DNA from: Paguma larvata
Taxonomy: Eukaryota > Chordata > Mammalia > Carnivora > Viverridae
Assembly (NCBI GenBank): GCA_030068075.1
Contig: CM057826.1
Coordinates: 50,735,116 to 50,799,115, forward strand
DNA: 64,000 nucleotides
Direction: 5' to 3'
The notes under the pieces were generated by a model. The model searched no databases. It had not been told where the DNA came from and saw only the letters and a program-made list of their open reading frames with translations. Made by a program: the position numbers and the translations under genes. Shown here in pieces: positions 27,703-40,414 of this stretch; within the stretch, counting starts at the first letter, position 1; each line of letters begins with the position of its first letter.

Positions 27703-27786
27703 TTATTTTGTCTTTTTCTTTTCTTTTTTTTTCCTTCTTTTAATTAAAAAAAAATGCAATTCTCTTTTCTGTCTACAAACCCAAAG
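27703..27786 (+). promoter_or_regulatory. Pyrimidine-rich control region and weak acceptor of exon 9
   Basis: A near-continuous pyrimidine run occupies 27711-27741 (TCTTTTTCTTTTC and onward). A second CT tract occupies 27760-27774 (TTCTCTTTTCTGTCT). PTB repression through such tracts upstream of the gamma-2 exon is established in rat. The tracts are seen directly; PTB binding here is inference. Confidence 0.7.
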
Positions 27787-27810
27787 CTTCTTCGGATGTT
27801 TTCCTTCAAG
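27787..27810 (+). CDS. GABRG2: GABRG2 alternative 24-nt exon 9 (gamma-2L insert)
   Basis: The 24 bases encode LLRMFSFK, the eight-residue insert that distinguishes the long gamma-2L isoform from gamma-2S. Its serine is the known protein kinase C site in the TM3-TM4 loop. The exon is bounded by AG (CCCAAAG) and GTATAA and is phase 0 on both sides, so inclusion or skipping keeps frame. The acceptor looks weak: position -3 is A instead of the preferred C/T, and the last dozen bases before the exon are A/C-rich instead of pyrimidine-rich. Pyrimidine tracts at 27711-27741 and 27760-27774 resemble the PTB repressor array described for rat gamma-2. The exon is too short for ordinary ORF calling and was found by reading splice sites. 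Confidence 0.95.
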
Positions 27811-29476
<1,666 letters not shown>

Positions 29477-30080
29477 AAGAGGTATGGGTTTTATTGATGT
29501 GGGTCACATTCACTAAATCTCATGGAGAGAAGGTGTCCTTTCTAAAGTCCACTTAAATAATCTCCTGTGTGGTTTATGATAATTTGAATTTGTTTCTATG
29601 TTCTAACCTGCTAAATTGTATTAATGTCATATTGTTTGCGCCCAACTCTCCTGTGGTAAGTGTAATTTGAACTATAATGTTTGCTGTGTTTCAAACCTGC
29701 AAGGCAAAGTGAAATTTGAGCAAGAACACTGAAATCAATAAGATAACTTTCAGCTACAACAACTGAAATAGTGAAAGCCATGACTATTTATAGTGGTGGT
29801 GTCCTTAATCAATTCAAAATACAAATAGAGGCAAAAGGTTCCAAATTGTACCCTATGTTCATTTGGGGGTAGGTTGTGGTAAATTTGATCTCAGTAGGAT
29901 GTCTCCCTAATTTGAGAAAAATCACAAGTCACTTTAAATATAAGAGCCTAGACTAGAAATCTATTACATCTCTATTCCAAAATAGGAAGAAATTTTCCTC
30001 CACATCACATGTACAATGATGTAAATATTTCAATAACGTAGAATGCTTCAAGTTTAATGCATGCATCTCTTTAGAGCCAA

Positions 30081-30144
30081 AATAAATGGAATGAAGTTAA
30101 CATCATAAAACACTGTCTTTTATTCTGTGTCTTTGGGCAATAAA
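30081..30144 (+). terminator. Candidate proximal GABRG2 poly(A) signals
   Basis: There are two AATAAA hexamers, at 30081-30086 and 30139-30144. The second is followed about 25-40 nt downstream by a GT-rich run (GGGTTTGGGTTTGG), a good downstream element. Use of this site would give a short 3'UTR of about 0.7 kb. Confidence 0.45.
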
Positions 30145-30419
30145 AGAATCATGAATGTAATAAGGGTTTGGGTTTGGAATTGGAGGGAGTAATTTTCTCT
30201 ACCTTCTCCTTCACGCATGAAGATCAAACAGCTTATTTTTTTCCTTGTAGGACGTATTAGAACATTTTAAGTAAAATGTAGACTGAATAATTGACATCTG
30301 CCCCTCTAAATATGCCCAATTTCGTAGAGTATAAAGTAATTGTATGTGCTTGCAGCTATTTTTTCTTTCTTTTAGGATGATAGATTATAATGGAACTTAT
30401 TATCCATCTCAAGATCTGC

Positions 30420-30537
30420 TTCTAGTGATTGTGAGTGCCTTGTGGGCAGAATCCTTGTCATTTCCTCTTTGGGTCTTCAGCACCTTATTATAGTGCCTAG
30501 CACATAGTTGGTGCTCAATAGATATGGTTTGAAGTAA
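30420..30537 (+). repeat. L2 3' end relic within the GABRG2 3'UTR
   Basis: TGCCTTGTGGGCAGAATCCT, then TAGTGCCTAGCACATAGTTG, then GTGCTCAATAGATATGG is a clear L2 3' end in sense orientation. Confidence 0.75.
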
Positions 30538-31596
30538 ATCGGCTTCATATGTTTCTGTGAATCTCTCTGAACTGGCCTGGAACCAGTGATTCATCTTTTG
30601 AACATAGGCATTGTCAAGTGATATTTGATCTTTGAAAATCAGAAGGATCCAAAGAACTTTGCCTAAAATAATAACTAAAAATAGCCAAAGCCCATACTCG
30701 TTTTAAAATAATACTTAAGTCCTATGTTTATGCAAACAAATGAGTCTACTAGGGTATAGAGTTTGTATATTTTTTTCCAGGTTTGGGGATGAGTTAGCTT
30801 TAACCCATCCACAATTCCACTTGAAGACATATGACAGGCAAGAGCAGGATTCTTACCTGACCAGTGTTCAGAATGTTTTCTAATGCTCTGTAAAAAAAAA
30901 AAAAAAAAGTACTGAAAATTAATTTTTAAAAATCAAAGAACAAATGAATGACTTATGTGGAGGTTGAATCTATGACTGTGGCCTCATTCAACTAAATGAT
31001 AATCACAAGAAGTGGTTGTCCCAGACTTCAAACATGATGAGTTGAGCTCCACCTTTAAGTACTCATCCTGAATCCTTATTTTTCTAAAATAGCACCCTTG
31101 GTCAGTTCTTCTTTATAGCAATCATTTCTTAAAGTCAGAATTCAATCATAGCCAGTATAACTTGATAGATAATCTAAAAAGAGTAGAAAAGAAAGAGTGG
31201 CTTTGTTTCAAAGCTCTTTAAAGTCCTCATCAAGTCATCTGGATGAATCTTGAAACACATTTAGCTGCCAATTTTCCAAATCTTTAATATATCGTTGCTC
31301 TCATATATAACCTCAAACACATGTAAATAGAATTAATTATTTTCATGTTTTGAATTGTTAACATATTTAATGTTGACTCTTTAGGAGAGTTGTTGGCAAA
31401 TTTTCAATGGTGAGAAACACATTATTGTCAATTTGAAATGTATTCTGTAATGGGGACACTCAAAAAAAGCTAGCTTTCCAATGTATGCATAGTACTGGCA
31501 ATATAAATATGTTATAATCTTAATTATTAGCTGCTCCCCATCTATGTATTTAAAAACCTTTTCACAAAGGGAATTGCCTAATATGTGGACTTTTCC

Positions 31597-31602
31597 AATA
31601 AA
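31597..31602 (+). terminator. Candidate distal GABRG2 poly(A) signal
   Basis: AATAAA is followed within about 40-50 nt by a T/GT-rich downstream element (GGACTTGTTTGTTGTG). Its position fits the expected length of the full GABRG2 3'UTR. Confidence 0.6.
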
Positions 31603-31864
31603 AATGCTGCATTCTAATTGATGGTGGCCTGTCAGTGGTCTGGTTGGACTTGTTTGTTGTGAAGACCATGACTCGTCTTTCCTGTAGCATTCCCCAGTGC
31701 TGCCTTCCTTTTATGTGAGCTTTATTTGTAAGCAGTGTGATCATATTATGCATGGTGATGCTCCTCATTTTGAAGAAATTAAGAGAGATATTTGGGGTGA
31801 AATGGAAATGGAAGGAAGTAATAACATCAAGTAAGTAAAGCTCAAGCCTTCTGTACCTCCGAAG

Positions 31865-32005
31865 TTGTGGTGTGGTTAAGAATATGGACATTGGTGTCAG
31901 ACATAATTGGGATCCCAACTCTACCATTTACCTGTTGTTCAACATATCAATTCATTGTTTATAAGACTCCATTTTATCAGCTAGAAAGTATAATAATGCC
32001 ACCTC
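31865..32005 (+). repeat. MIR relic downstream of GABRG2
   Basis: GTGGTGTGGTTAAGAATATGG, ATTGGGATCCCAACTCTACC, and CATTTTATCAGCTAGAAAG match the MIR head and core. Confidence 0.7.
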
Positions 32006-32118
32006 ATGCAGTGACATACAACAAATGATCAAAATGTCTTCCTTTAACTTCCACGGCCTCCGATGTTCTGCCACTATGATCCTCCCACCTCCATCAAATC
32101 AGTTTTCCTTAAATTACA

Positions 32119-32221
32119 GCAATACTAATGTGTGTCTTAAAAATGAAACCTCATGCTGCAGAGTCACATTGTATTTATTTTTCTTTTTTGAGGTTTCATT
32201 TTTAAAGAATATTTGTATTGC
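32119..32221. repeat. Imperfect palindrome with 17-bp perfect arms
   Basis: TTAAAAATGAAACCTCA (32137-32153) pairs with TGAGGTTTCATTTTTAA (32189-32205). Beyond an internal loop of about 10 nt, GCAATAC (32119) pairs with GTATTGC (32215). The terminal loop is 35 nt. Could be a small MITE or a hairpin RNA; no family recognised. Confidence 0.9.
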
Positions 32222-35059
32222 AAACATTCCTTTAAACTATAGGTTGAAAAATCTGAGAGTCTCTTATTGAAAACATCTTATGTCTTAGTTACTTTTAAGG
32301 CCAAAGAGCCTTTCTCTCTACCCCCAAACTTGAACACATAGGGAGATATGCTCTAGAGACAGTGTCATATTTTATTGAAGTCCTCTGAAATTCTCCAAAG
32401 AAAGTAGCATAATCCTTTACAAGCACAGCTGCCCTAACCTTCCTCTGCCTGTCATTCTCTTGGCTCTTCAAGGATGCCTGCATCTGATTTAGACATCTTT
32501 CTCACCTTCTGAACATGTTAAAAAAACAGTTTTTACTTAGGTCTTGTCTTCTATATAACTCAGTGCCCTTATCTTTAGCTGAGTGCATATTCATTGTATG
32601 GCCTTCAACCTCCTTTTTAAGTTTCAATATTATTCTGACTAGTAGCAACAATTTTTGTCTGTGATGAAGGTCAAATTAAATTAACCAAATGACGCGGTCT
32701 TTGGGGATTGTGTCAAAAATTGCTATCTGTATGCTGTGTCACTATGAATTTTTGTCAAACGTGTAGGAGAAAGGGAGAATGACCTAGACCAAAAGCTCTG
32801 TTACAATTTTTAGTGCTGGTCGAATTGCCAAAGGTCGAACAGCCAGTTAATGGCAAAACTGGGAGAGGCATCTGACCATTGCTCTTGCTACTGGGTCATA
32901 CAGTGTTTCAGGATTTGGAAATAAAGTTCTGTAATACTTTAACTTTCTGTTAATACTTGATGATCTGCCAAACTTGAGGATGCCTTCTTTCTTTGATCTT
33001 GACCTCACTTTGAATATTTTATTGCAATGAGAGAAATTTTAGAATATGTAGTAAAAGATATAATGTGATAAATTTTGCATTTCTTTTATTCCCTATCTAA
33101 TGTAATGATCAAACAACATTCATTTTTACCTACTGCTTTCAGAATGCTGTCTGAAAGAAGAGATCTCCAGTTATCTGAAAAATTCCAGACCCAGAGTTAG
33201 CCTTTGTCCTTCAGGGCTTGAGACAGTAGACAACCAAAGAATTTCCTATGGGTAATCTCTATAGGCTCATTATTTCTATTATATCAAGAAAGTGCGAGGA
33301 CTGCTTTATTGTTACTTGTTCTGACAGTAAAAATCATAGGCCAGTTATAAACCCAGTTGTAGCTTTCTTCTGACATGTTTGGCATATAAAGGTTTTCCCT
33401 TTTTATTTTTAGAGCAAAATGGAAAAGCAGAGGTTCTTGTTTCAGATTTTTACCTAGGTTCAAATCCAGGTCTTCTCAAGCCCTATTATTCCTGATTATG
33501 GGGATAATAATGGCTTATAACTCATAATTTTATTGTAAGGAGTAACCATGTTAATACCAAAGAAGTACTGGATGTTAATAATTTTCCTCAGCACAGAAAA
33601 GAAAGGGCAGGGAATCATAGCCTACCTTGCCTAAGAATAAGGAATATCATTTGTGAAGTTAATTACTACATGTTACCACTTTGTGGTAATAAACATAGAT
33701 AATAAACAATATATAAATCTACCGACATGCAATACTTGGGAAATTCATATATATAAACAAAAGTATAGAGCCAAGTATTGGCAATTACTCCCAAGTGGAG
33801 CAGTGTATCATTTAAATTACCATAGATAATACATATTAAGACACAAGTATAGGTATCTTTTAAACAGTTAAAAACACTTTCCTTAAAAACATAGAAGTGT
33901 GTAATGGGAGTGCTAAATAAACATAAGTAATATTATCAATAAATGTGTTGTTCCATCTTAATATAGTATGTTTTTATAAGTCATATTATTTTGTAGCTAA
34001 ATTTATAAAATTCTTAATGACATGAACCTGGGGACTCAACCATAACTGAGGACTTTTGCCATTAAAAGAGTCCACTGGTACAGGGATAGAGATTTCAAGT
34101 CACATCTGGGGATTTTCCTAACCATTCCTATCTTGGGAGACTCAGTCTCATATGTAAATGAGAGTAATTGGTCCCTTCTGACTGATGTTAATTCTATCAC
34201 TCCTCTGCTAATGTTACTGATATCATCTAACATCCAGACTCTCCTAAACTCTGTCATATCTTTACACAGTTGTCTTGACTCGTTTGTCCTATTTCCTCCT
34301 GAAGTCTTTTCCAAAAGAGTGCCACATTACTAGAATGTCTTTCTCTGTTCATTTAGAACAGTTGCTAATTACAGATTCTACCTAGTCCATGAAGACTTTC
34401 CAGTCTGACTGAAGTATGGTAGGCTATTTTCTTTTCTTTCTTTCAGTATTTTATGGGATTTTTGAGTACCCTTATTCTAACATTTACCTCAGCGAAGTAC
34501 GTATATTTATTCAATCCTCTTAGTAAACAAATTTCAAATGAACAATTCTGTGACAAGAATCTGATATAAATAATTCAGCAACATTTGCATCTTAAACCAG
34601 GTTGTTTATCTTCTATCTCCCTGCTATATGAGGTTGCCTCTTATTTTTTTTTCTGTTACTTGTATTTTTTAAGGGTCTGAAAATAAGTCCCTTATCAAAA
34701 AGTTTGGATTAAGCATCTATAAAATCAACTTAATATAAAGCTTTCGGTAAACACATATCAAGAGCCCTGTAAGTATAGGGCACTGTAAGTATAGGAAGAA
34801 ATAAATTTTAAGGCATTCTCTGCTTTAAAATGCCCTTAATATGACAGAGGACTCAGATAAGAATACAAGTAACTATAATGGAGCTGCACTAAATAGTTAT
34901 GGGTAAAAGAAATTACTATTCTAACTGGGTGAAACCAGAAATCATTTTCTCCATAATACAAACCATTCCACCATATGTGAGAAAGACTCATTACTGCTTT
35001 AAATCTTTCTGAACACTAATGAAAGCCTTGTAGAAATTTTGAAAAAATATGAAAAACTA
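32222..35059. other. Intergenic, mostly unassigned
   Basis: Apart from one MIR, nothing is recognised. A 16-bp tandem duplication (CTGTAAGTATAGG-type) lies near 34767-34796. Open frames are short and lack domain features. Confidence 0.7.
33410..33580 (+). repeat. MIR relic
   Basis: AAGCAGAGGTTCTTGTTTCAG, TACCTAGGTTCAAATCCAGG, GATTATGGGGATAATAATGG. Confidence 0.65.
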
Positions 35060-35425
35060 CAAATAAATATTATCCTTAATCCACTGGCAAGAGTTAACCA
35101 CTAAAATCATCATTTATATTTTTCCTTTATATAGTGAGAGAGCTTGCTAGTGAGCTAGGTAGCTAGATAATAGATGTATAAACATGAATATCGATAGAAG
35201 TACAGGTATAGATATGGATTTGTTTTTAAGCCTGATTTTTTCACACAATTATGCATGTATTTGTGTACATATATAACAAATATTCTCTGGCATTCTATTG
35301 TTATATCATACAGCAATACCATAATTTATTTAGCCAGTCCCTATTCTGAAAAGTTATGTTATTTCTTATTTTTATTCTTATAAATAATGATACAATGAAT
35401 ATCTATATTTATCTCAGGCACTGAG
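35060..35425 (-). mobile_element. Ancient L1 3' fragment
   Basis: Contains the reverse-strand L1 text ATTTATTTAGCCAGTCCCTA followed by AAATAATGATACAATGAATA. Poorly preserved. Confidence 0.6.
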
Positions 35426-35571
35426 ATATAAACATTTAACAGGGTCCTAGCAGAAATCAGATGCCACACTCAAGGGAATAAATGAAGAAAATTAATGAAA
35501 TTATTCGCAAAGGTCCGCCAATGAAAGAATGATGTAGTATCATGGTAAAGCCATAATCATCTGAATTAGCT

Positions 35572-36039
35572 TCCTGTTGCTATTACATCAAATTACCACA
35601 GATTTAGTTATTTAGAACAGCACAAATTCATGATCATACCTCAAAGTCTGTAGTCTTGCTGGGTAACCTAAAGGTGTTGTCTGGGCTGAGTTCCTTTTGG
35701 AGGCTCTAAGAGAGACCTGTTCTTTGCTTTTTTCAGGTTCTAAAAGCTTCCTGCATTCCTTGACTGGTGGCCCTTTTCCATCTTCAAAGCCAGCAATTAT
35801 ATCAGTCCAACATCTGATTCTTTCATCATAACTCTAGCCCCAACCTCCTGCCTCCCACTTATAAGGGCCATTGTGATTTCACTGAGCCCACCTACATATT
35901 CCAGGATAATCCACTCATCTCTATACCCTAAATTTAATCACATTTTCAAAGTCCTTTTTAATAAGTAAGGCTTCATATTCACAAATTCCAGGGGGTAGAA
36001 CATAAACATTCTTGGGCCACCATTATTCTACCTACCACA
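35572..36039 (-). mobile_element. Solo LTR, MaLR/ERVL type
   Basis: Read on the minus strand, it starts TGTGGTAGGTAGAATAATGG and ends AAGCTAATTCA, so it has TG...CA borders and about 468 bp. The 5-bp flanks TCATC and TCACT are only partly alike. Ancient; no internal retroviral sequence adjoins it. A 65-codon open frame inside is not a gene. Confidence 0.65.
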
Positions 36040-36411
36040 TCACTCTAGTCCTGAAAGTACAAGAGGAAGGAGCAGTATGGGAACCTAGAAAATGCCATAG
36101 AACAGAAGCCACCAACAAGAGCTGTGGCTTTAGACAGATGATGTAACTACTGCCAAACAGTGGCCAGGCAGGGAGGGTGGGTGAGAACAAGTACCCAGAA
36201 TTCTCTAATCTCCTACCTAAAGCATCCAATTGGTCAAACCAAATGGAAACTAGAGGGCATAGAAAACCAGCTAGTGTGGACTAGGGAGATTAGCCTCATG
36301 GGGTATACCTCAAGAAAAGAAAGGCTGGAGAAAAATTAGTACATGAGGTGCATGACAAAGGCTCTTTATTTGCACCACAGTCATAACTCTAATTATAAAA
36401 CTTAAATTTAG

Positions 36412-36614
36412 GGGGTGTCTGGGTGGCTCAGTTGGTTAAGTGTTCAACTTGGGCTCAGGTCATGAACTCATGATCCGTGAGTTCAAGCCCTGCATTGGGC
36501 TCTGTGCTGACAGCTTGGAGCCTGGAACGTGCTTCGGATTCTGTGTCTCCCTCTCTCTCTGCCCCTCCCCCACTGGTACTCTGTCTCTCTCTCAAAAATA
36601 AATAAACATTAAAA
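36412..36614 (+). mobile_element. SINEC carnivore SINE (first of a nested pair)
   Basis: Head GGGGTGTCTGGGTGGCTCAG. Its target duplication TTAAATTTAG lies at 36402-36411 on the left and at 36850-36859 on the right, beyond the second SINE. This one was therefore inserted first. Confidence 0.93.
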
Positions 36615-36628
36615 AAATTTAAAGGTTA

Positions 36629-36838
36629 GGGGCGCCTGGGTGGCTCAGTTGGTTAAGCGGCCGACTTCGGCTCAGGTCATGGTCTCACAGTCTGTGAGTT
36701 CAAGCCCCGCTTCGGGCTCTTGGCTGCCGGCTCAGAGCCTGGAGCCTACTTCGGATTCTGTATCTCCCTCTCTCTCTGCCCTTCCCCAGCTCACGCTCTG
36801 TCTCTATGTCTCTCAAAGATAAATAAATGTTAAAAAAA
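36629..36838 (+). mobile_element. SINEC carnivore SINE (second of a nested pair)
   Basis: Near-consensus head GGGGCGCCTGGGTGGCTCAG. Perfect 14-bp target duplication AAATTTAAAGGTTA at 36615-36628 and 36839-36852. Probably young. Confidence 0.96.
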
Positions 36839-36859
36839 AAATTTAAAGGTTAAATTTAG

Positions 36860-38895
36860 GTCTTTTCAGTTGATGCCTAGTCTATGAAAAAAAGTAGTCT
36901 TTAAAAGGAATTATATTGGAATACTAAAAACTGATATAGTTTATACTGTGTACCCTGCTCAACATGAACAACTTTCCAGTTGGCTTTGTAACAGTCAGAG
37001 AAATGCCTTCAGGAAACTGCTTTTGGAGAGTTAATATAGGCTAATGGCCATGGCCCTCAGGTGAGCCCCATGGCAAAAGTGCCATGTCAGTCAGTGATTT
37101 ATAGGGCAAAGCAGCCTGGAGCTACTTTAACAAAGTGTGGACCATCTGAGCCAGTATTTCACATCTGCTCTCACTCAGTTTAAAAAGAGATGCGCCTTCT
37201 GTGTTCAGGGGACCCCAAGGGTACAATTCTATAATGGGTTGAAGCTAAAAATAGCAAAGCCAAAGTCCTATTTCTGTAAATAAAATGACTATAGGGACAA
37301 CTTAAACTTTATTAGCACTTAACCTAAAATGACTATGGATAAAACCATATGGAAAACGGATCAACTCATAGACTCTCTGAACACAGAGTCCAATAAGGTA
37401 CAAAACTATGACTTCCTTATTGAACAGGGCCCTGACTTCTTTGAAAGTCAGGAAGAACTGAGTCCTCATGAAGACCAGGTGTGAACCCTGCTGAAAAGAA
37501 GAGTAGTCCAATTATACTTGATACTTGATTTTGAGTTCCTTTCCTCCTTCAAGCTTCTACTGTTTGTCTCTCCCCTTTTACTTTTTTTTTCCCAAAATCC
37601 TTTTTGCCTTTGTAAAGTAAGGAAGATAAGATTCAATTCAATAAATATGTTGAGTACTTACAATATGCCAAATACTACACTGTGCTTTGGAAGTAAAAAC
37701 TATTGACACAGGCTTCGTCCATACAGTTTACACTGTATTGCCAAAAAATGTATATTAAATTTGAAATTCAATAGGTGGTATGAATTATTAATGTAAAAGG
37801 AAAAATCTAATCACAAAATCCTTTCCTCTTCCCAAATCATATACATATATATGGAGGATGCCTTATGCTGGTTTTCTTTCATTAATTTTCATATATCGTT
37901 GATCCTTGACAATTCAGGGGTTGGGGTGCTGACCCCCTGTCAGGTCAAAATCAGCATAACTTTTGACTCCCTCAAAACTTAACTACTGACTGCCTACGAA
38001 TGTTGACTGAAGCCTTACTGATAACGTGGAAAGCTGATTAACACGTTTTGTATGTTATATGTATTATATATTGTATTCTTAGTACAAAGTATGCTATAAA
38101 AAAGAAAATATTATTTAAAAATCATAAGAGAAAATACATTTATAGTACTGTCCTGTATTTATCAAAAAAATTTGGGTATAAGTGAATACAAATAGTACAA
38201 ACTCATGTTATTCAAGTTTCAACTGTATTTATATAATTTCTATCTATATCTATTTATATTTATAATATACGAATAGAAAAGGAGACTAGAAGGCAGTAGA
38301 TCCTTGGGTTTCCCTAGGAGAATATACTTTTTATTAAAAAAAACCCACTAGAATATAATTATTCAAGGCACTTGTTAATAACATTAAGAAAGACTATTCA
38401 AAAGAGACTACTGCAATGGGGACTTTGCAGTAGGAGGAAGAGTTTGGGCTCAACCGTAGTTGCATATAAGGACAAGTGGGTCATTATATAGTCAAGGAGT
38501 ACAGTAGGGGTCACTGGATGGAAAATTACTAAAAGGAAACATCAAGGCTTAGAGGTATATTTGCTAGACTGACTCAACAGAATTCTTGGTGAAACTGGGC
38601 AATGCGAAGATGAATACACAGTCCAGAAGTTGAGCTTACTTGAGATAAAGGGCTTGGAAAAGTTGGACTAATGTTTGCTTGAGGAGAGAATCTTTGTTAG
38701 GACTTAACAGAGTAATGAATCAGTGTTTCCTTCAAAATTGTCCTTTCTAGAATACATATGCAGTTACATAGCCAACATGAATTTCTTTTGAACATATATT
38801 GATTTTTAGGCACAGTGACATTACCAGGGACTAAATAATAGAGAAACTTAAAGTACTCTGAAAGGTGTTTTTTGGTTTTTGGGTTTTTTTTTATT
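36860..38895. other. Intergenic, unassigned except the MER8-like copy
   Basis: No gene signal. AT-rich, with short random open frames of up to about 77 codons. Confidence 0.7.
37896..38225 (-). mobile_element. MER8-like (Tigger-type) DNA transposon copy
   Basis: GTTGATCCTTGACAATTCAG at the left, TTCAAGTTTCAACTG at the right, and TA on both sides. Same orientation as the copy at 14451. Confidence 0.8.
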
Positions 38896-38911
38896 AAACT
38901 GTTGACCTCCC

Positions 38912-39017
38912 AGGCTTGTTTTGGAAGCAATGTACTAAAATTGGAAGAGCACAGAGAAGATTAACATGGACCCAGCAAAAGGATGACACACAAATTTGTG
39001 AAGCATTTCATATTTTT
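38912..39017 (+). pseudogene. U6 snRNA pseudogene (5' half of a U6-L1 chimera)
   Basis: About 106 nt match U6 snRNA end to end. Clear blocks are TACTAAAATTGGAA, CAGAGAAGATTAACATGG, AAGGATGACACACAAATT and GTGAAGCATTTCATATTTTT. Substitutions, especially in the 5' stem, mark it as a retrocopy rather than a functional gene. I see no TATA/PSE-type promoter upstream; the preceding sequence is T-rich. L1 3' sequence follows without a gap. Confidence 0.92.
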
Positions 39018-39339
39018 ATGATCTCACTCATATGTGGAATTTAAGAAATGAAGCAAACAATCATGGGCAAAAAAAAGAAGAAGAGAGACACAGAGAGGCA
39101 AATCAAGAAACAGATCCTTAACTATAGAGAACAAACTGATGGTTACTGGGGGGGAGGTGGATGGGGAGGAGGGATGGGTTAAATAGGTGATGGGGATTAC
39201 ACTTGTGATAAGCATCAGGTATTGTAAGCATTGAATCACTAAATTATACACCTGAAACTATTATTACACTATATTCAAATTAACTAGAATTTAAATAAAA
39301 ACTAAAGCTAAACTAAACTAAACTAAAATGAAATAAAAT
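39018..39339 (+). mobile_element. L1 3' end fused to the U6 copy
   Basis: Starts ATGATCTCACTCATATGTGG, the L1 3' terminal region also seen in the L1 near 52.8 kb. It continues through GGTTACTGGGGGGGAGG and ACACCTGAAACTATTATTAC and ends in an A-rich ACTAAA/AATAAA tail. A 16-nt flank (39340-39355) resembles the sequence before U6 (38896-38911) at 12 of 16 positions. Confidence 0.9.
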
Positions 39340-39879
39340 AAATTGCTCGCCTCCCTAGTTTGACAGTGGACATTGGTAACATTTATTAAAGTAAAAAAAT
39401 ATTCCTGCTACTACCATAAAAGCTAGGGCTTTCAAGCTCATAGCTTCTTGAGCTATGGCAGAAAATTATTTTACATTACAAACTAATACACATGCACCAT
39501 GTACAATATAATGTCCAAAAAAAGTATTGAATTTTAAACTTAGTAGGTAAAAACCATTAATGCAAAATGAATGATCACACAATCCTTACCCTTCCCTAAA
39601 CTTGTAAAACCTATATATGCCTTTCTTGTAGAACTATAAGGATCCTAAAAGTGGGGGCTACAGTTTTTACCTCTGAATCTTTATTAAAGTGTAGAAAAGT
39701 CCTTATCCATAATAGGCAATTGAGAGATAAAGGAGAATTTTCAAAATAATATGAATTTCAAAATTCTTAATTTCAAAATTAATGCCACTATTATTTGTCA
39801 AATTTTCATTTAAAATACTCATAAATGTGTACATAGTTTTATTTTTGAAACAATCAGAGCACTATTTTTTAATAACCTA

Positions 39880-40330
39880 TATCTTAAAACCACTCAAATT
39901 CCTATCGACTGCAGAATGGATAAAAAAAGCTGTAGAATATCAACACAAGAGCATACTCTACACTACAGAATTTACAAGAATCAAACTATAAGTAACAGTG
40001 TGAATAAATCCATGTCTGTAAGGTAGAACAAAATGCCAAACTCAAAAGAGGATATCTGTTAAGTTCCATTTATATAAAATTCAAAAAGGATCAAAACTCA
40101 TCTACAATGATGGAGTAAGGAGAATTCTTATGGAAACAGGGAGAGGAGAGGATTCCTGAGCACAAGAGAGGCTTCTGAGAACTGATAATAGATTCTTGAT
40201 ATGCACTCTGGGTACATGGATAGGTCATTTTGTGAAAAATATTGATCACCGTCCTTTTCAGTATATAGGTTATTATAGGGATATAATTACATACATACTT
40301 TTTTCTGTATTCATTTATACCTATCTATAA
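39880..40330 (+). mobile_element. Ancient L1 3' fragment
   Basis: Starts with L1-like text (GAATGGATAAAAAAAGCTGT) and continues with the typical 3' region of old L1s (TTAAGTTCCATTTATATAAA, then GGGTACATGG). Diverged. Confidence 0.65.
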
Positions 40331-40414
40331 ACACAATCTATCATAAATCTGAAAGAGACCCGTTGGCTGTTAAGCAGGGGCAAAATGTAAAGAATCTTGA
40401 TAGAAAATCAAATC

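Larger units (their letters stand above)
29477..31620 (+). other. GABRG2: GABRG2 3'UTR (predicted extent)
   Basis: This is non-coding sequence after the stop. The distal end is set by the AATAAA at 31597-31602 followed by a GT-rich stretch, giving a 3'UTR of about 2.1 kb. That agrees with my memory of the human transcript length. No SINE or L1 interrupts it. One L2-like relic lies inside at about 30420-30537. The exact cleavage point is inference; RNA 3'-end data would fix it. Confidence 0.7.

Noticed and set aside
32025..32270. 81-codon open frame spanning the hairpin
   Set aside because: No domain, and the inverted repeat explains the sequence better than coding does.
36640..36822. Recurrent open frame beginning MAQLVKRPTSAQVM, also seen in variants near 10510, 17123, 21107 and 54969
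   Set aside because: It is the SINEC head and tRNA-like part read in one frame. The similarity reflects the repeat, not a protein family.
38912..39017. Functional U6 gene
   Set aside because: Several substitutions in the 5' stem and internal region, no recognisable snRNA promoter upstream, and a direct fusion to L1.
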